A DNA stretch of 64,000 nt. Origin: Corynespora cassiicola. Its lineage: Eukaryota > Ascomycota > Dothideomycetes > Pleosporales > Corynesporascaceae. Under the pieces are notes generated by a model. It did no database searches. It saw nothing but the letters and a program-made list of their open reading frames with translations, and was not told where the DNA came from. This document shows, one piece after another, positions 35,815 to 54,021 of this stretch. The translations under genes were made by a program, and so were the position numbers. Within the stretch, counting starts at the first letter, position 1, and each line of letters starts with the position of its first letter. The stretch is from positions 2,976,001-3,040,000 of the forward strand of contig JAEUWY010000005.1 in the NCBI GenBank assembly GCA_022059125.1. The letters run 5' to 3'.

Positions 35815-37016
35815 TTATCGCAGAGCGCGGCCGCGGGGCCCGCCGACCATGACGGGCTCGGGCGCGGGCGGCGCGGTAAAAGGCAAGCTCGTCTCGATGA
35901 TCTTCTGGCCATCGAGCAGCTGTCCATTATTGATCTTCTCGTCCTCCAAGCGGGCAGCCTCGGCCCTCTTGTTGTCGAGGTACTTCTTGCGCTCCGGAGT
36001 GAGGATCCACTCCTTGGGGAACTCATGCCTGACCTTGGGCTTGTGGTGTCTAAAGTCGAAGGGGACGTCTGCAAAGTCGTCTTTGGCGTCGCGGGCCTCT
36101 GCGAGGAGGGCCGAGATTGTGTCGCCGAGGAAGCGCTTGTTCTGGTCGAGGGTGTCGTACTGCTCGCAGGACATTTTGATGATGTCTGTGTCGGGGTTGT
36201 AGCGGGGGCCGGCGAGCTTGATGAGTTTGTCGCGCTGGAGTTGGGTCAGGTTGGGCATGTCCTGGACGGCGAATTCGACGACGACCTTGTTGGTTGCGGG
36301 GTGCGATTCGCCAAGGTACGACGTGTAACGGAAGCGGAAGGGGGTTTGGGCGGTGGGCGGTGTGAAGGGGCGGGCGAGCTCTGCATAGACGTCAGTATCA
36401 GGGATATTGGAGAGGAGGCGGGAGAGAAGAGGGGTAGAGTAGGGGGGAGATACGAGGGGGTGCACTCACGGTTCAGCAGCGGCAGTTCCCATGCAATCAA
36501 CCTGGCATAGTGTCGCAGCTCGCGGTGCTGCTCCAACTCGGCGTGACCCAGACTCGTCAAGTCATCCCCGTAGTAGTCCTCGTCGGCGCCCAAGGATTCC
36601 TCGCCCTCGGCCCAGAATCCGTCCTTAGATGGAGCTTCTTCTGGAATTATGAAGTCCTGGTCCCGCCCTATTTGAACGCCCTCGAGGAAGGGGATTCCGT
36701 GCTTGCCCTTGCGCTTCGCATCCCGCATCACCTCCGGGTCCAGCGCCTTCAGGTCGTCAATCAGGCGCCGCAGCTGCGCGGCAGTTTTGTCCTTGGGCTT
36801 CTTCTCAGATTTGACCTGTTCGAGGATCTTGGAAGGGTCTTGGGCATCCTTTGCTGTCGGGGAGCCCTCTTTGGTCTCTGTATTCTTAAGGTTGGGTGCC
36901 GTTGAAGAGAGTGGGCGTTGCCATTGTGCCGCAGCTTGCGTCGTCGGTCCTCGTGCGGGTATGCGCGACGCAGACCGCCGGGAGTATAATATTAATCTGC
37001 GCGGTATTGAAGCCAT
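35815..37016 (-). CDS. RSM24: Mitochondrial small-subunit ribosomal protein mS35 (Rsm24)
   Basis: Two exons, 37016-36470 and 36380-35815, joined over an 89-nt intron (GTGAGT...CAG); 370 residues. mS35 is a structural protein of the mitoribosomal small subunit. The start MASIPRRLILYSRRSASRIP is basic and amphipathic, as expected for a mitochondrial presequence. The central FWAEGEESLGADEDYYGDD and ELRHYARLIAWELPLL blocks, then FRFRYTSYLGESHPATNKVVVEF and the LAGPRYNPDTDIIKMSCEQY block, are typical of the fungal S24/S35 family, as is the late DFRHHKPKVRHEFPKEWILTPERK segment (given in part). Frame and phase are consistent across the splice. It is divergent with ALG13. Confidence 0.92.
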
Positions 37017-37288
37017 TGGGGGTCGATGAGGTGTTGATGGTCGTGACTTTTTCGCGGAGGAGACCCCCGAGCTTGGCGTGGTGGAACAATGGTGCCTCCG
37101 GCCGCCGGCCCTGCTGCTAGCCAATACGAGTCCTGCCGATGTCCATCCCTCCATCTCTCTACGTCCTACGCGCTAAGCCACTACACCCGCTTCTAAAGCT
37201 GGAACATTGTCTCTTGGGCATTTCCTTGGATATTGCAGCTTTCAACGCCTTGACTTTCGTAATTGCTCGCCCTGTAGATCATCTCAAC
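37017..37288. promoter_or_regulatory. Short bidirectional promoter mS35/ALG13
   Basis: Only 272 bases separate the mS35 start (minus) from the chosen ALG13 start (plus), so both promoters overlap here. The plus-strand frame is open upstream of the ALG13 start to 37139, so a longer N-terminus cannot be fully excluded. Confidence 0.5.
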
Positions 37289-38018
37289 ATGACCGAGGGA
37301 TTACATGGCTGGACTGGGACTGGAGGTTCCACCATGAAGGTCTGTTTTGTTACCACAGGGGCTACAGCGCCATTTACTGGTTTGATCGAATCGGTTCTTC
37401 GGCCTGCATCGATCGCAGCTCTGCAAGAAGTTGGAATCACCCATCTCCTGGTCCAACATGGCACGGCCAAGGATGTTTTCGACGCCAGCAGCACAGCCGC
37501 CCGCGCTCAGTCTCAGCACGAGCATGGTAAACCTGCGCTAGAGATCCAGGGCATCGACTTCAGTCCGAATGGCCTCAAGGATCTATTCCAGCTCGCCCAG
37601 CAGTCGCAGGGTTTGGTCATTTCCCATGCCGGTCTGTCATCTCGTCTGGTGTATATATAGGAACTCCCAAGGCTCTGACGTAAATCAGGTTCTGGCTCCA
37701 TCCTAGAAGCTCTCCGGTATCAGGTCCCACTCATTGTTGTTCCCAACACTCAGCTCTTGGACAACCATCAGGAGGAGCTCGCTGTGGCTATGGAGCGATC
37801 AAACTATCTTATTCGGGGAAACGTAGCGTGAGTGTATTTCCGGCAATCGAATGCCGTGAATATTGACGCTTGCTTCCAGGGACCTGGCGTCGGCCATCCG
37901 AAAGTCCGAGGATTTCCGAATCAAGATGGCAAAATTCCCTCCAAGCACAAGCGGAACTCACCGCGAGACTCAAAGCTTTGGGGCTATCATGGACAATACT
38001 CTAGGCCTCCTTGACTAA
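37289..38018 (+). CDS. ALG13: Alg13, catalytic subunit of UDP-GlcNAc transferase
   Basis: Three exons, 37289-37631, 37689-37827 and 37880-38018, with introns of 57 and 52 nt; 206 residues. Alg13 binds membrane-anchored Alg14 on the cytosolic ER face and adds the second GlcNAc to dolichol-PP-GlcNAc in N-glycan assembly. The MKVCFVTTGATAPFTGLIES block, THLLVQHG, the SHAGSGSILEAL motif formed exactly across the first splice, and PLIVVPNTQLLDNHQEELA are the conserved nucleotide-sugar-binding pieces of this GT28-type domain. The tail is short, as in yeast. The start at 37289 puts 15 residues before the typical MKVCF start; ATG 37334 is an equally good alternative. Confidence 0.92.
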
Positions 38019-39310
38019 AAGTAACGGTCCCATAAGCAAATAAGCGTCGGTCCATCCAGCATGCTGTGGCGCCGATATATGTGGCGCATGTCAGCTTGAC
38101 TGAGCCTTTTTGGGTTACAACGAAGCGCACAGCTCGGCCCAACCACTGCCGTTATCCACCACTCGGCCCGTCTTACTAACTCGACCACAGCGATTGAGTT
38201 GCGATCCCCAGAGACTGGCTAGCAAGCGAGTCGTCGTCATCAACGGTTGATGCCTCGGATGTGGACCTGGTCAAAGTCGCAGAAAACAGTCTGGTTTCAT
38301 CGCACTAGCGGGATCAACGGCACAGAGGAAGGGAAAGCTTGCGTTTGCGTTGTTTCAATGCCCGGCTCATTTGGAAGCTCGTCCGGAAAGAGCAACGCGG
38401 TATGTCCTGTGATTTTCAACGCTAGGCCTTTTACGCCATAAAACAAGGTTCAAGCAATCTGTTCCCCGGTCTTTTACAGAGCTTATGCAAAGCTTGGCCT
38501 AACCCCAAAGTCTTGGTATCCGGTTAGTCGATGCAATTATGATCAGGAACTGCGGACATGGCTGAGTGGTTATCCCCGCAGAGATGAATTTGCACATTAC
38601 GAAATCGTGATCCCTACTGTTTTTCGGCCCAAGTGAGGGGTCGCGTCTCCTGACTGTCAATCAACAATTGCTGCAAATCGTAAAATAATACTTGCAAAAT
38701 CCTCATCCGCGTTCCACCGTTTGTTTAGTAAGAAATACCACCAGTGCAAATTGCAGCACGTAAACACTTTGCTGCAGGTCTGACCAAAGTTGGGTCTTAC
38801 TCATACCTTGCCTCCAAATCATCTCCGGCCCTATCGGCGGCATTGGCTCCTTTGTCTACAGAACTTACAAGCCTAATTCCAAGGTCTCTGCAGGGACAGG
38901 CATCTTCTGGATGACAGATGACGTCGTACTAGACTTTCCACCTTCCCAATCGTCAATGCCGTTTTCTCACCTACATGGTATGGTCCCATGCGGCTCTGTT
39001 ATTGTACCCGGTCCATTCGATGGGGCCTCATTTCGCGGGATGCATGGTTGGATCTCCACGGCAAGACACGGCAACAGGGTATATTGACCGAATGACGAGC
39101 GAACTTCGGTCGTGCACATAGGAGTTCCTATGATATCAGAAGGGTTGGAAGTCTTTAACGGGGAGTTGCAGGTCTTGTCGTCTTCTTGGCTAGGACATAA
39201 ATACTCAGCGCATCTCGCACCCTTTTGTCCTGCAGCTCACTTTGAGTGTCCCCTCCTCTCGTTCACTATCCAGTCACCGGCCCATTCATTATCCAATCCC
39301 GCTTGTCAAT
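38019..39310. other. Intergenic, upstream region of the oxalate decarboxylase gene
   Basis: About 1.3 kb and the first long non-coding gap of the secreted-enzyme half of the window. A TATA-like CATAAATA lies at 39196-39203, about 110 bases before the oxalate decarboxylase ATG. A sequence resembling a tRNA A-box (TGGCTGAGTGG, about 38560-38570) occurs without a matching acceptor stem. No gene was recognised. Confidence 0.5.
39196..39203 (+). promoter_or_regulatory. Probable TATA element of the oxalate decarboxylase gene
   Basis: CATAAATA, about 108 bases upstream of the ATG at 39311, sits in a pyrimidine-rich leader context. Position and sequence fit a fungal TATA box for a strongly regulated secreted enzyme; this is inference from spacing. 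Confidence 0.45.
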
Positions 39311-40814
39311 ATGAAGCTATCCCAAGCATCCTTCATCCTCTCGGCGGCTGCGGTGTGGGCAGCACCTGCTCCTCAGTCTGCTCCTACTCCTCTCCCCGAC
39401 CCAGCGGGACCTCCTGATGCTTCTGGCTCTCTGAGAGGCACTCAGGAACTTCTTGGTTATGAGGGCCCCCAGCCCAAGCCCCCGACTGTGATCCCTTCCG
39501 ATCAGTTTGAGCTGGCCCCAGGACAGACCGAAGATGAAAATCTTGGTTTGTATTTTGACTTGACAAAGGTCAAGAATCCGCAGCCCATCCGCGGAGGGGA
39601 TGGAACCGGGCCGACCGACCCCGGACCAAGGCAAGTAATCTAGCTAGTTTGCGGGGAACCATTATTAACGGCCACACAGAACTGAAGCATATGACCGCCT
39701 CAACAGTGATCTGTATGCTCCCCCGGGAACCGATGCAGGGGACGTGAAGAATGCCAAATGGCCTTTTGGTCTTTCCCACAACAGACATGGTCTTGCGGGT
39801 GCCGGCTGGGCTCGCCAGCAGAATATTGATCAACTTCCGGTTGCTACGGCTATGGCGGGTGTCAACATGCGTCTTTCGCCCAACGCCTACCGAGAACTCC
39901 ACTGGCACAAATCCGCCGAATGGGCTCTCATGCTCAACGGAACTGTCCGGATCGCTGCTGTCAACGAAGCTGGAGAGACATTCGTCGACGATGTGACGGC
40001 GGGTGATGTCTGGTTCTTTCCCGAAGGCGTCCCTCACTCCATCCAAGCCTTTGACGATGGATGTGAGTTTCTGCTCGTTTTCAACGACGGCGCATTTAGC
40101 GAGGACGAAACCTTCTTGCTGTCCGAGCTGATGGAACGCACTCCAGAGAGTGTCGTTGCTAAGAATTTCCGTACTTCCACCGAGACTTTCAAAGACCTTC
40201 CTGATGGCCAGCTCTGGATCTTCCCCGGCACCGAGGCCCCAGACGATATTGAGAAGCAAAATGTCACGGGACCTGCTGGCATAATCCCTCGCGAGTTCAC
40301 CTACAGCTACCACTTTTCAAAGCAGGAGCCGTACAAAGTGCCCGGCGGTACGCTCAAGGTTCTTGACCCAGCCACATTCCCCATCGCTAGCATGTTCTCT
40401 GTCGCTCTTGTCACTGTTGAACCTGGGGCGATGCGCGAGATGCACTGGCACACCACTTCCGACGAATGGACCTATTTCCTTCAGGGCAGTGCTCGCCTAA
40501 CGGTCTATGCTGCTCCCGCCTCGTCGCGCACTTTTGACTTTACGGCCGGTGACGTCGGATATGTGCCAGTGCCCAACGCCCACTACCTCGAGAACACTGG
40601 CAATGAGACTCTTGTCTTCCTCGAAGTGCTATTGGCGTCCCAGTACAGCGACATTTCAGTCAACCAGTGGCTAGGTCTTACGCCTAAGCAGATCGTCAAA
40701 GACCATTTGAAGGTCGACGATGCCTTCCTCAACACTCTCCCCAAGGTCAAGCCATTCATCGTCCCCGGCAACCCCGACATGACGACCACGGATTTCTCCG
40801 GCGATTCTTTGTAG
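39311..40814 (+). CDS. oxdC: Secreted bicupin oxalate decarboxylase
   Basis: Two exons, 39311-39630 and 39680-40814, giving 484 residues. The enzyme converts oxalate to formate and CO2 using Mn in a double cupin. A signal peptide is evident (MKLSQASFILSAAAVWAAPA). Cupin 1 has HWHKSAEW with H181, H183 and E187 and a later H226; cupin 2 has MHWHTTSDEW with H362, H364 and E369 and a later H408, so both metal sites are complete. The loop FSEDETF (about 246-251) sits where the active-site lid glutamate of OxdC lies, favouring decarboxylase over oxidase. The intron is 49 nt and begins GC instead of GT; it is placed because it alone yields GPRTEAYDRLNSD. The enzyme would detoxify oxalate or manage pH outside the cell. 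Confidence 0.93.
39631..39679 (+). other. GC-AG intron in the oxalate decarboxylase gene
   Basis: The intron reads GCAAGT at its 5' end and ACACAG at its 3' end, with a CTAAC-poor interior. No GT donor nearby keeps the reading frame. GCAAGT is the normal consensus for the rare GC-AG class, which is weaker and sometimes associated with regulated splicing. Confidence 0.85.
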
Positions 40815-41831
40815 ACGGAGCCTCTGATGAGCGATGGAGTTGGTGCACGCATGGAGTTCAACAGATGCGATACCGTTGCAGCGAGCGACGGCGCTTTTGG
40901 TTTCTTGTTTCATAATTGATTTGGTCGTCTAATGCGATGGACTTCTTAGGATACATGGAGAATGTTTGATTCGATTTCCCAGGATAACCCCGTTTCTGCT
41001 CCGCAAGTGCCCGTAGTATTCTCCACGTGATGCGCCACGGTCCCTCCTCCGTCCCGTACCGCGTCCCGCATGAGACCAACGCCCGTCCATCACCCGACCC
41101 ATCGTATCCCGCACCACATAATCATCTCTCATCAAATCCTGCATTGACGATCCAAGTCTCCCCTCCGAAAATCCCACCCCAAAAGCTAAATTCATCGCAA
41201 TCTCGCGATGAAGTGACTTTGCACCATGCCATCGCGCTCGCATGTGGCGTCGTTCTAGCCATTTTCCCCTGCCTTGACCTCGCGAGACGCTCTCAGCTGA
41301 GCACCATAGCTCCACCGCGAAAAACTATCAATGCCCAATTGAGGTGCGAGCCCTGCGCCTCGCGGCCTCGTTCCTGGCTGGCGCGACCAAAGGAGCGAAG
41401 CCTTGCTGCACGAGGCTTGCTGAAATGGCAGTCTACATGGAGGGCTCGCATGCAGGGCTGGCTCAGGCAATTTCCCGATGGAGGTGCGGGCGTTGGAGGT
41501 ACAGAAGTACAAAAGCAGCGCGTATCTCGCAGAGGGCATTTGGAAGGGCGCGTTTTTTGTGTGTGTTGGATTGTGTCTTTCCTTGATTGCACTTTCTACA
41601 AGGCTAAACCACGGTTGCACACCGTCTAGAGTGGTGCTTTCCCGTCCAAAGGATTTGGATCTGGGGTGCCATTGTTGGCTCAACAGACCCTGTCGTTTTA
41701 TTTTGCTTGCTCTTCTCTCCCCTCAGACGCACTCGCTCTCCGGTTGGTCTTTTGGGTTGGTCGCGTTTTTCTGCATTTACCCGCTATAACGTTTCGCTGT
41801 ATAATTCGATAATCACATTGTAATCGAAAGC
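40815..41831. other. Intergenic, upstream region of the exo-beta-1,3-glucanase gene
   Basis: About 1 kb between two plus-strand genes. Overlapping frames of up to 200 codons on both strands have no domain. The last 100 bases before the ATG are pyrimidine- and AT-rich, as fungal leaders are. Nothing else was recognised. Confidence 0.5.
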
Positions 41832-43272
41832 ATGAGGACTGGAGTATCTTTCACAGCCGTGTTGGCTGCTGCAGCTACCCTTGTTGGTGCCGCGCCGGCA
41901 AAGTACGTGTTTGCATGAAATATCTATAATACGATATGCTGACCAGTATAGCGAGGATTTGGCCAAGAGGAGGGTTGCGTACAACTGGGGCACGACCAAG
42001 GTCCGGGGAGTGAACATTGGAGGATGGTTGGTCCTTGAGCCGTAAGACAGACGCTGCCATCTCATAAGCTGTTGGTTTACAATATGCAGCTTCATCACAC
42101 CTTCAGTCTTCAGCAAGTACACCACGGCGGACTTCACGCCCGTCGACGAATGGACGCTGTGCCAGAAGCTTGGGAAGCAGGGCTGCTTCAACGCGCTGAA
42201 ACCTCATTGGGATAGTTTCGTCAAGCTCTCGGATTTCCAAAAGATCAAGAATGCAGGCTTCAATGTCATCCGTATTCCCGTCGGATATTGGTCATTTCTA
42301 GATGCCGGCGGCCCGTACACCTTCGGAGCTGCACCCTACCTGGAGAAGGCCGTCGGCTGGGCGCGACAAATTGGCCTCAAAGTGATCATCGACTTGCACG
42401 GCGCTCCCAAATCCCAAAATGGATTCGACCACTCGGGCCACAAACTTGCCTCGCCTGGATGGGGACAAGGCGACAGCATGGCGCAGACGCACAAGGTACT
42501 CAAGATGATCGAGGAAAAGTACGCCGCACCAGCCATGCAAGACGTCGTTATTGGTATTCAATTCCTCAACGAGCCCTTCCTCTCCAAGCTCGACTCTAAC
42601 ATGGTCAAAAACTTCTACCGCGACGGCTTCAACAACCTGCGCAAGATCAGCGACACCCCCGCCGTCCTGCACGATGGCTTCTGGGATCCCGCATGGTTGA
42701 ACGGATTCCGTACGTACCCTGCGGCCCCCCTCCCTTTCGCGCCTAAAGCAAACAGCTAATCGAAGCATGCAGTGACACCCCAGGACAACAACGCACAGTT
42801 TGTCATTGTGGACCACCACGAGTACCAAATCTTCGACTCGAACCTCATCACCCTGTCGCCGACACAGCACCGCACGCTTGTTTGCAACTCGATTAACAAT
42901 TACGCAAACTCGGATAAGTGGACCATCGTGGGCGAATGGTCCGCCGCCATGACGGACTGCGCCAACCACCTCAACGGCTTCAGGGCGGGGAATCGCATGG
43001 AAGGGTCGTTCCCTGGGAGCTGGAAGATCGGGAGCTGTGCGGGGAAGAGCGGGCCCGTTAAGAATTGGAGCCAGGCGTGGAAGGACGATGTGCGCAAGTA
43101 CATCGAGACGCAGCTTGATGCGTACGAGGCGGTGACGGACGGGTGGGTCTTTTGGAACTTCAAGACCGAGGGGAGTGCGGGCGAGTGGGATTTGTTCCAG
43201 CTGTTGGACAATGGCGTGTTCCCGCAGCCGCTGAACAATCGCAAGTTTGGCAAGTATTGCACCAACTTTTAA
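41832..43272 (+). CDS. EXG1: Exo-beta-1,3-glucanase (GH5_9, Exg1 type)
   Basis: Four exons, 41832-41902, 41952-42041, 42090-42709 and 42773-43272, with introns of 49, 48 and 63 nt; 426 residues. It should release glucose from beta-1,3-glucan chain ends in the cell wall or from external glucan. A signal peptide opens the protein, followed by a KRR sequence at about residue 29 that could be a Kex2-type propeptide site. Family blocks are VRGVNIGGWLVLEPFITPS, NVIRIPVGYW, IIDLHGAPKSQNGFDHSG, the acid/base QFLNEP with E215 and the nucleophile VGEWSAAMTDC with E315. The end NNRKFGKYC is also typical. All splice phases agree. Confidence 0.95.
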
Positions 43273-44986
43273 ACTGGCCTGATACCAGTTTGAAGCTACG
43301 TGTAGGGGTAGATGATGTGGCTGTAGATATGTGGTGGAGCATCTATGTTTGGTTGGTGTGTTGGCTGTTCAGTGCTACGGAGTAGACCATTCTACGTAGC
43401 TTTTTCCTACATCATTGGAGGGTACATGCTTACAAGTAATGTTTATCTGAGTGTTCTTCACGGCTTTTTGCACCCGCATCCGTGTTTGTTGGGGATCTAG
43501 GAGTTGTACGCCTTGGGGCCAGAACAAACATTGGCTTCATCTCGAGGTTCAAATCTTATGGGTTCATCGGTAGTAATTGTTGTTTAAAAAGTGCATACGA
43601 CGCTCGACCAAATAACTTCTGTATGCATCCATAATTCTGAATATATATACTTCTTTCATTTAAGATAAACTTCTCCTGTACCCATGGTTTTTTTGAAGGC
43701 ATTGACAGCCGGAAAGATGATCTACTCCACATGGCCACCGATATGACTCGTGTTGATCGGTTCTATAGCCATTATTGGCGCACGTCATTTCTTCCAATTC
43801 TTTAACGCCTATTCATTTGAACTGTGCCCTTGTTCCTCATCATATCAGGTTTCAATATCGTCGTCAGTGTATATTTGAGGGAAATGATATCTAAAGTACA
43901 CAATATATGCATATATCTTTCTAGAGGTTCAAAGTCAGGAACGATAGTTGACATGGTATGTATAAAACACTCTCTGTTCTTCACATATTATTTCAAATAC
44001 TAACGAAAACTTCTGGAGTAGACCTTACAAAAGAAGTTTTTCCGACGAAAACGGCGATATCACTCCGATTGAAAAGCCCCAAAATTTTAAAGTTGAAATC
44101 CTTAGGAACACCTTCCTGGCCTACAACGATTGTCTCGGAATTCGAGTTTCAAACCATCTTTCCCTGGCTCAAAAAGAACCTCGTTGATTCACACTAGTCC
44201 GCTTATTTCCAAAAAGATAAGACTTCAGGACTACACAGAATTTTCTATATACAAAAGACAACAACCATTTCCAACATCTCCTGAAATACACCGCTTGTCT
44301 GAGACAGGAAACGGAAGCCTTCTCAGAAAATAAGACGAGTTTTCAGAGCGTCATCTAAAGTTTTCGACTGGAATGGTATCAGAAAAGCTTAGAGATTGCA
44401 TTGTATCATGTACACTCGGAAAGCTCTGCAGGAGATTCCACGTCAGCCTTGACCACCCGTTCACCAAGCTTCTTCAAGTATATCCAATATATAACAAAAA
44501 CGGGACATATGTCCCTGCATGATTTTCCAGCTCCTATACGAGCAGCGCAGGATCTCATGCCGCGCTCTCTCCCCTGGACCCCATTCAGGCATCCGCGCGC
44601 AATACCCTCCTTGTCACCCTCCTCCATCAACCATGGATGAGAGATTATACAATGGCTCGCCCAATGCAATCAGATGCCTTACCACACCCGATAGGTATTC
44701 TCTTCAACCCGCCCCTGGCCATTATATCCGCCGCGAATCCCAACAACCGCCTCCACCTCAAAGTATGCCAATATATATGGGTCGGGCTGAGGCTCTACCG
44801 AGCCCTCGCGGGCACCTCTACGGTAAAACCGTACCTTTGTACAGTGGACAAGAAATCCGTTGCTATCTTACTATACACTATATACATCCCCGCGGTACGC
44901 GAGCTCTGCCCCAGATGCCGTACCTCGAGCGTCCACGCTCGCTCGTGTCGACACCACCAGACCGAGTAAAAGACGATTGCGCGATG

Positions 44987-45037
44987 CGCCCAACAAGAGT
45001 CCCCGTGCATGCTTCTTTTAAGAAGCACTGTTGGGCG
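44987..45037 (+). repeat. Compound inverted repeat (hairpin)
   Basis: Outer arms CGCCCAACA (44987-44995) and TGTTGGGCG (45029-45037) are perfect reverse complements. Nested inside them are GCTTCTT (45011-45017) and AAGAAGC (45020-45026) with a TT loop. The whole could fold as a stem with an asymmetric internal loop. It lies in a gene-free interval and has no assigned role. Confidence 0.75.
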
Positions 45038-45165
45038 TGGCCATCCAGTGTCCTGGGAGATTGATCGAGGATATCCCGAAGGAAGATGTGACTTTCACAC
45101 CGGAGATGTGGTCGGGCCAGCGGGGGCCATTCGACTGCGAAAATGTGGGAGTATGCGACGTCTTT

Positions 45166-45185
45166 TATATATATATATATATATA
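45166..45185 (+). repeat. (TA)10 microsatellite
   Basis: Ten TA units occur without interruption in the gene-free interval. It is a simple repeat with no gene attached. Confidence 0.9.
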
Positions 45186-46539
45186 CGCATCGCCGATTCG
45201 TTGCTGAGATGGGGGTTTATATATAGCTTTGGGATGTTTCTTTCCCCACTCTTCACCGATGCTTGGAGGGTTTATCCGTGGATGGATGATGCCGGGATGG
45301 GAGAGGGGCTGGGGCAGACTGTATGTCCCGTGCGCTCCCCGGAGGCGGATATACCCGTTTGGCACGGAGGGAGGGAGACATCAAAGACGTCGGTACCGTT
45401 GATACAACGGTAAGCTTGGCCATATTCCTTCCATCAGAGTCTATTTCCGTTTGCGAATTGGATCACGCAATGGGTTTTCCATCGATGGCAATCTCATAAT
45501 GAAAAGGGTATGCATTTAGCTGATCACTTCATTGCAGGTACATCGAGTCGCGCTAGATCTTTTATACATATTTCCCAGCATCCAGACCATAGGGCTCTGC
45601 TCCCAGCACACAAAAAACCGCGCTCGGGAAATGGGCAAGAAGGACGTTTTCCGCAGATTGAGAGATAATATCAGATTTGAGACCTGGAGCCAGCACACCA
45701 CTGTCATGCAAAGCGCTACTATATACAAGTTCAAAGAGCTCTGATTAGGTATCTGGGCCTACTTCAGGTGCCAGTTACTTGAAGTTGGGCTGAATAATCT
45801 TTAGCGCTCCAGCACGCATGGATATTCTTTCCGCAGATTCAGATGCGCTGTCGGCAGAAGCTTTGTCTACCTCGAGACTTATGCGCCTTTTATATATTTT
45901 ACCTGTGGAGGTATATACGCAAAATGACTGGATTGATTTGTGGAAACAGTCGCAATTGGATGCGGAGAGCGAGTTTGGTTTGGAAGAACCAGAATATAAT
46001 GTTTCTATCACAGTTGCTGTCGGGGATGCGACGACGACGACAAGCTAACATGATAGAGATCAGCTGAACACAGTTTTTTTATCCACGGTGGTTTTCTTAT
46101 ATAAAGCATAGTTGGGCTAGTTTATGCAATTTCTGATGGCGGATATGCGTGGGGACAGAAATATCCGATAGCCGACTGGCTTGGAAACCCGTCTTGTAAG
46201 CTATCTGGTGAATTGAATACAGAAATATCTTTACAGTAGGAACGACGACTTTTTATCAAGACAGCATCTATTCAGTGAGAGAGTGTCCGAAATATTCATT
46301 CATTAACATGTCATTACCTCACACCCCATCAATCTCCCCGGATGCCGGACAACACGCCCAGGTGCACCTACAGAGACGAGCAAAACAAAAAAATGGAACC
46401 CGGCAATCTAGCCCATACACACGCTCACACATGCAACCCAGATAAGGAAAACGCCAAGCAATGCACACCGCCCTCCAAAACCCATGACCCAAAGCCCCCA
46501 AGCTCTGCATTGCTCCTGGCCTCCTTCCCCAATATTCAC

Positions 46540-47790
<1,251 letters not shown>

Positions 47791-47915
47791 TTTGCTCGAA
47801 GATTTCAATAGTGATGGATGATGGAAGTAAATGAGGAAGGAGCAGGAGGGGATTGCTGAGCTATCGAGTTGAACTCTGCTTGCTGTCGAGTAAACTGTTG
47901 ACGACAAACGGCTGT

Positions 47916-47925
47916 CTTTATATAT
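47916..47925 (-). promoter_or_regulatory. Probable TATA box of protease copy 1
   Basis: On the minus strand the sequence reads ATATATAAAG, about 125 bases upstream of the ATG at 47790. Sequence and spacing are those of a fungal TATA promoter, consistent with an inducible secreted enzyme. Confidence 0.55.
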
Positions 47926-53900
<5,975 letters not shown>

Positions 53901-54011
53901 GTTGGAAGTTGTTCAGAGAAAGACTGGTGGAGGAGTTGACTGAGGGACTGTTGTTGATGGGCTGGGGACTCGAGTGAAGGTTGCCTGGTGTTTGACGGGT
54001 GTACCAGAGGA

Positions 54012-54021
54012 CCTTATATAG
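54012..54021 (-). promoter_or_regulatory. Probable TATA box of protease copy 2
   Basis: The minus strand reads CTATATAAGG about 112 bases upstream of the ATG at 53900. Placement matches that of the TATA element of the other protease copy, so the two paralogues may share a promoter type. Confidence 0.6.

Larger units (their letters stand above)
43273..46539. other. Long gene-free, locally AT-rich interval
   Basis: About 3.3 kb without a recognisable gene. The stretch at about 43550-44420 is visibly AT-rich with many stops in all frames. A (TA)n microsatellite and a compound hairpin are listed separately. Small open frames (for example 44637-44969 and 45818-46048, plus) have no domain. The region may contain decayed repeats altered by RIP, but I could not identify a parent element. 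Confidence 0.5.

Noticed and set aside
35776..36510. 244-codon plus-strand frame antisense to mS35
   Set aside because: The minus strand encodes a clear mS35 with correct splice phase; this frame is its shadow.
38555..38630. Possible tRNA (A-box TGGCTGAGTGG near 38560)
   Set aside because: The 5' acceptor heptamer has no complementary 3' partner and there is no proper B-box or T-arm.
39570..40313. 247-codon minus-strand frame inside the oxalate decarboxylase gene
   Set aside because: It is antisense to a certain bicupin coding exon and not protein-like.
43541..43570. B-box-like GGTTCAAATC
   Set aside because: No A-box, acceptor stem or anticodon arm upstream; a ten-base match is expected by chance.
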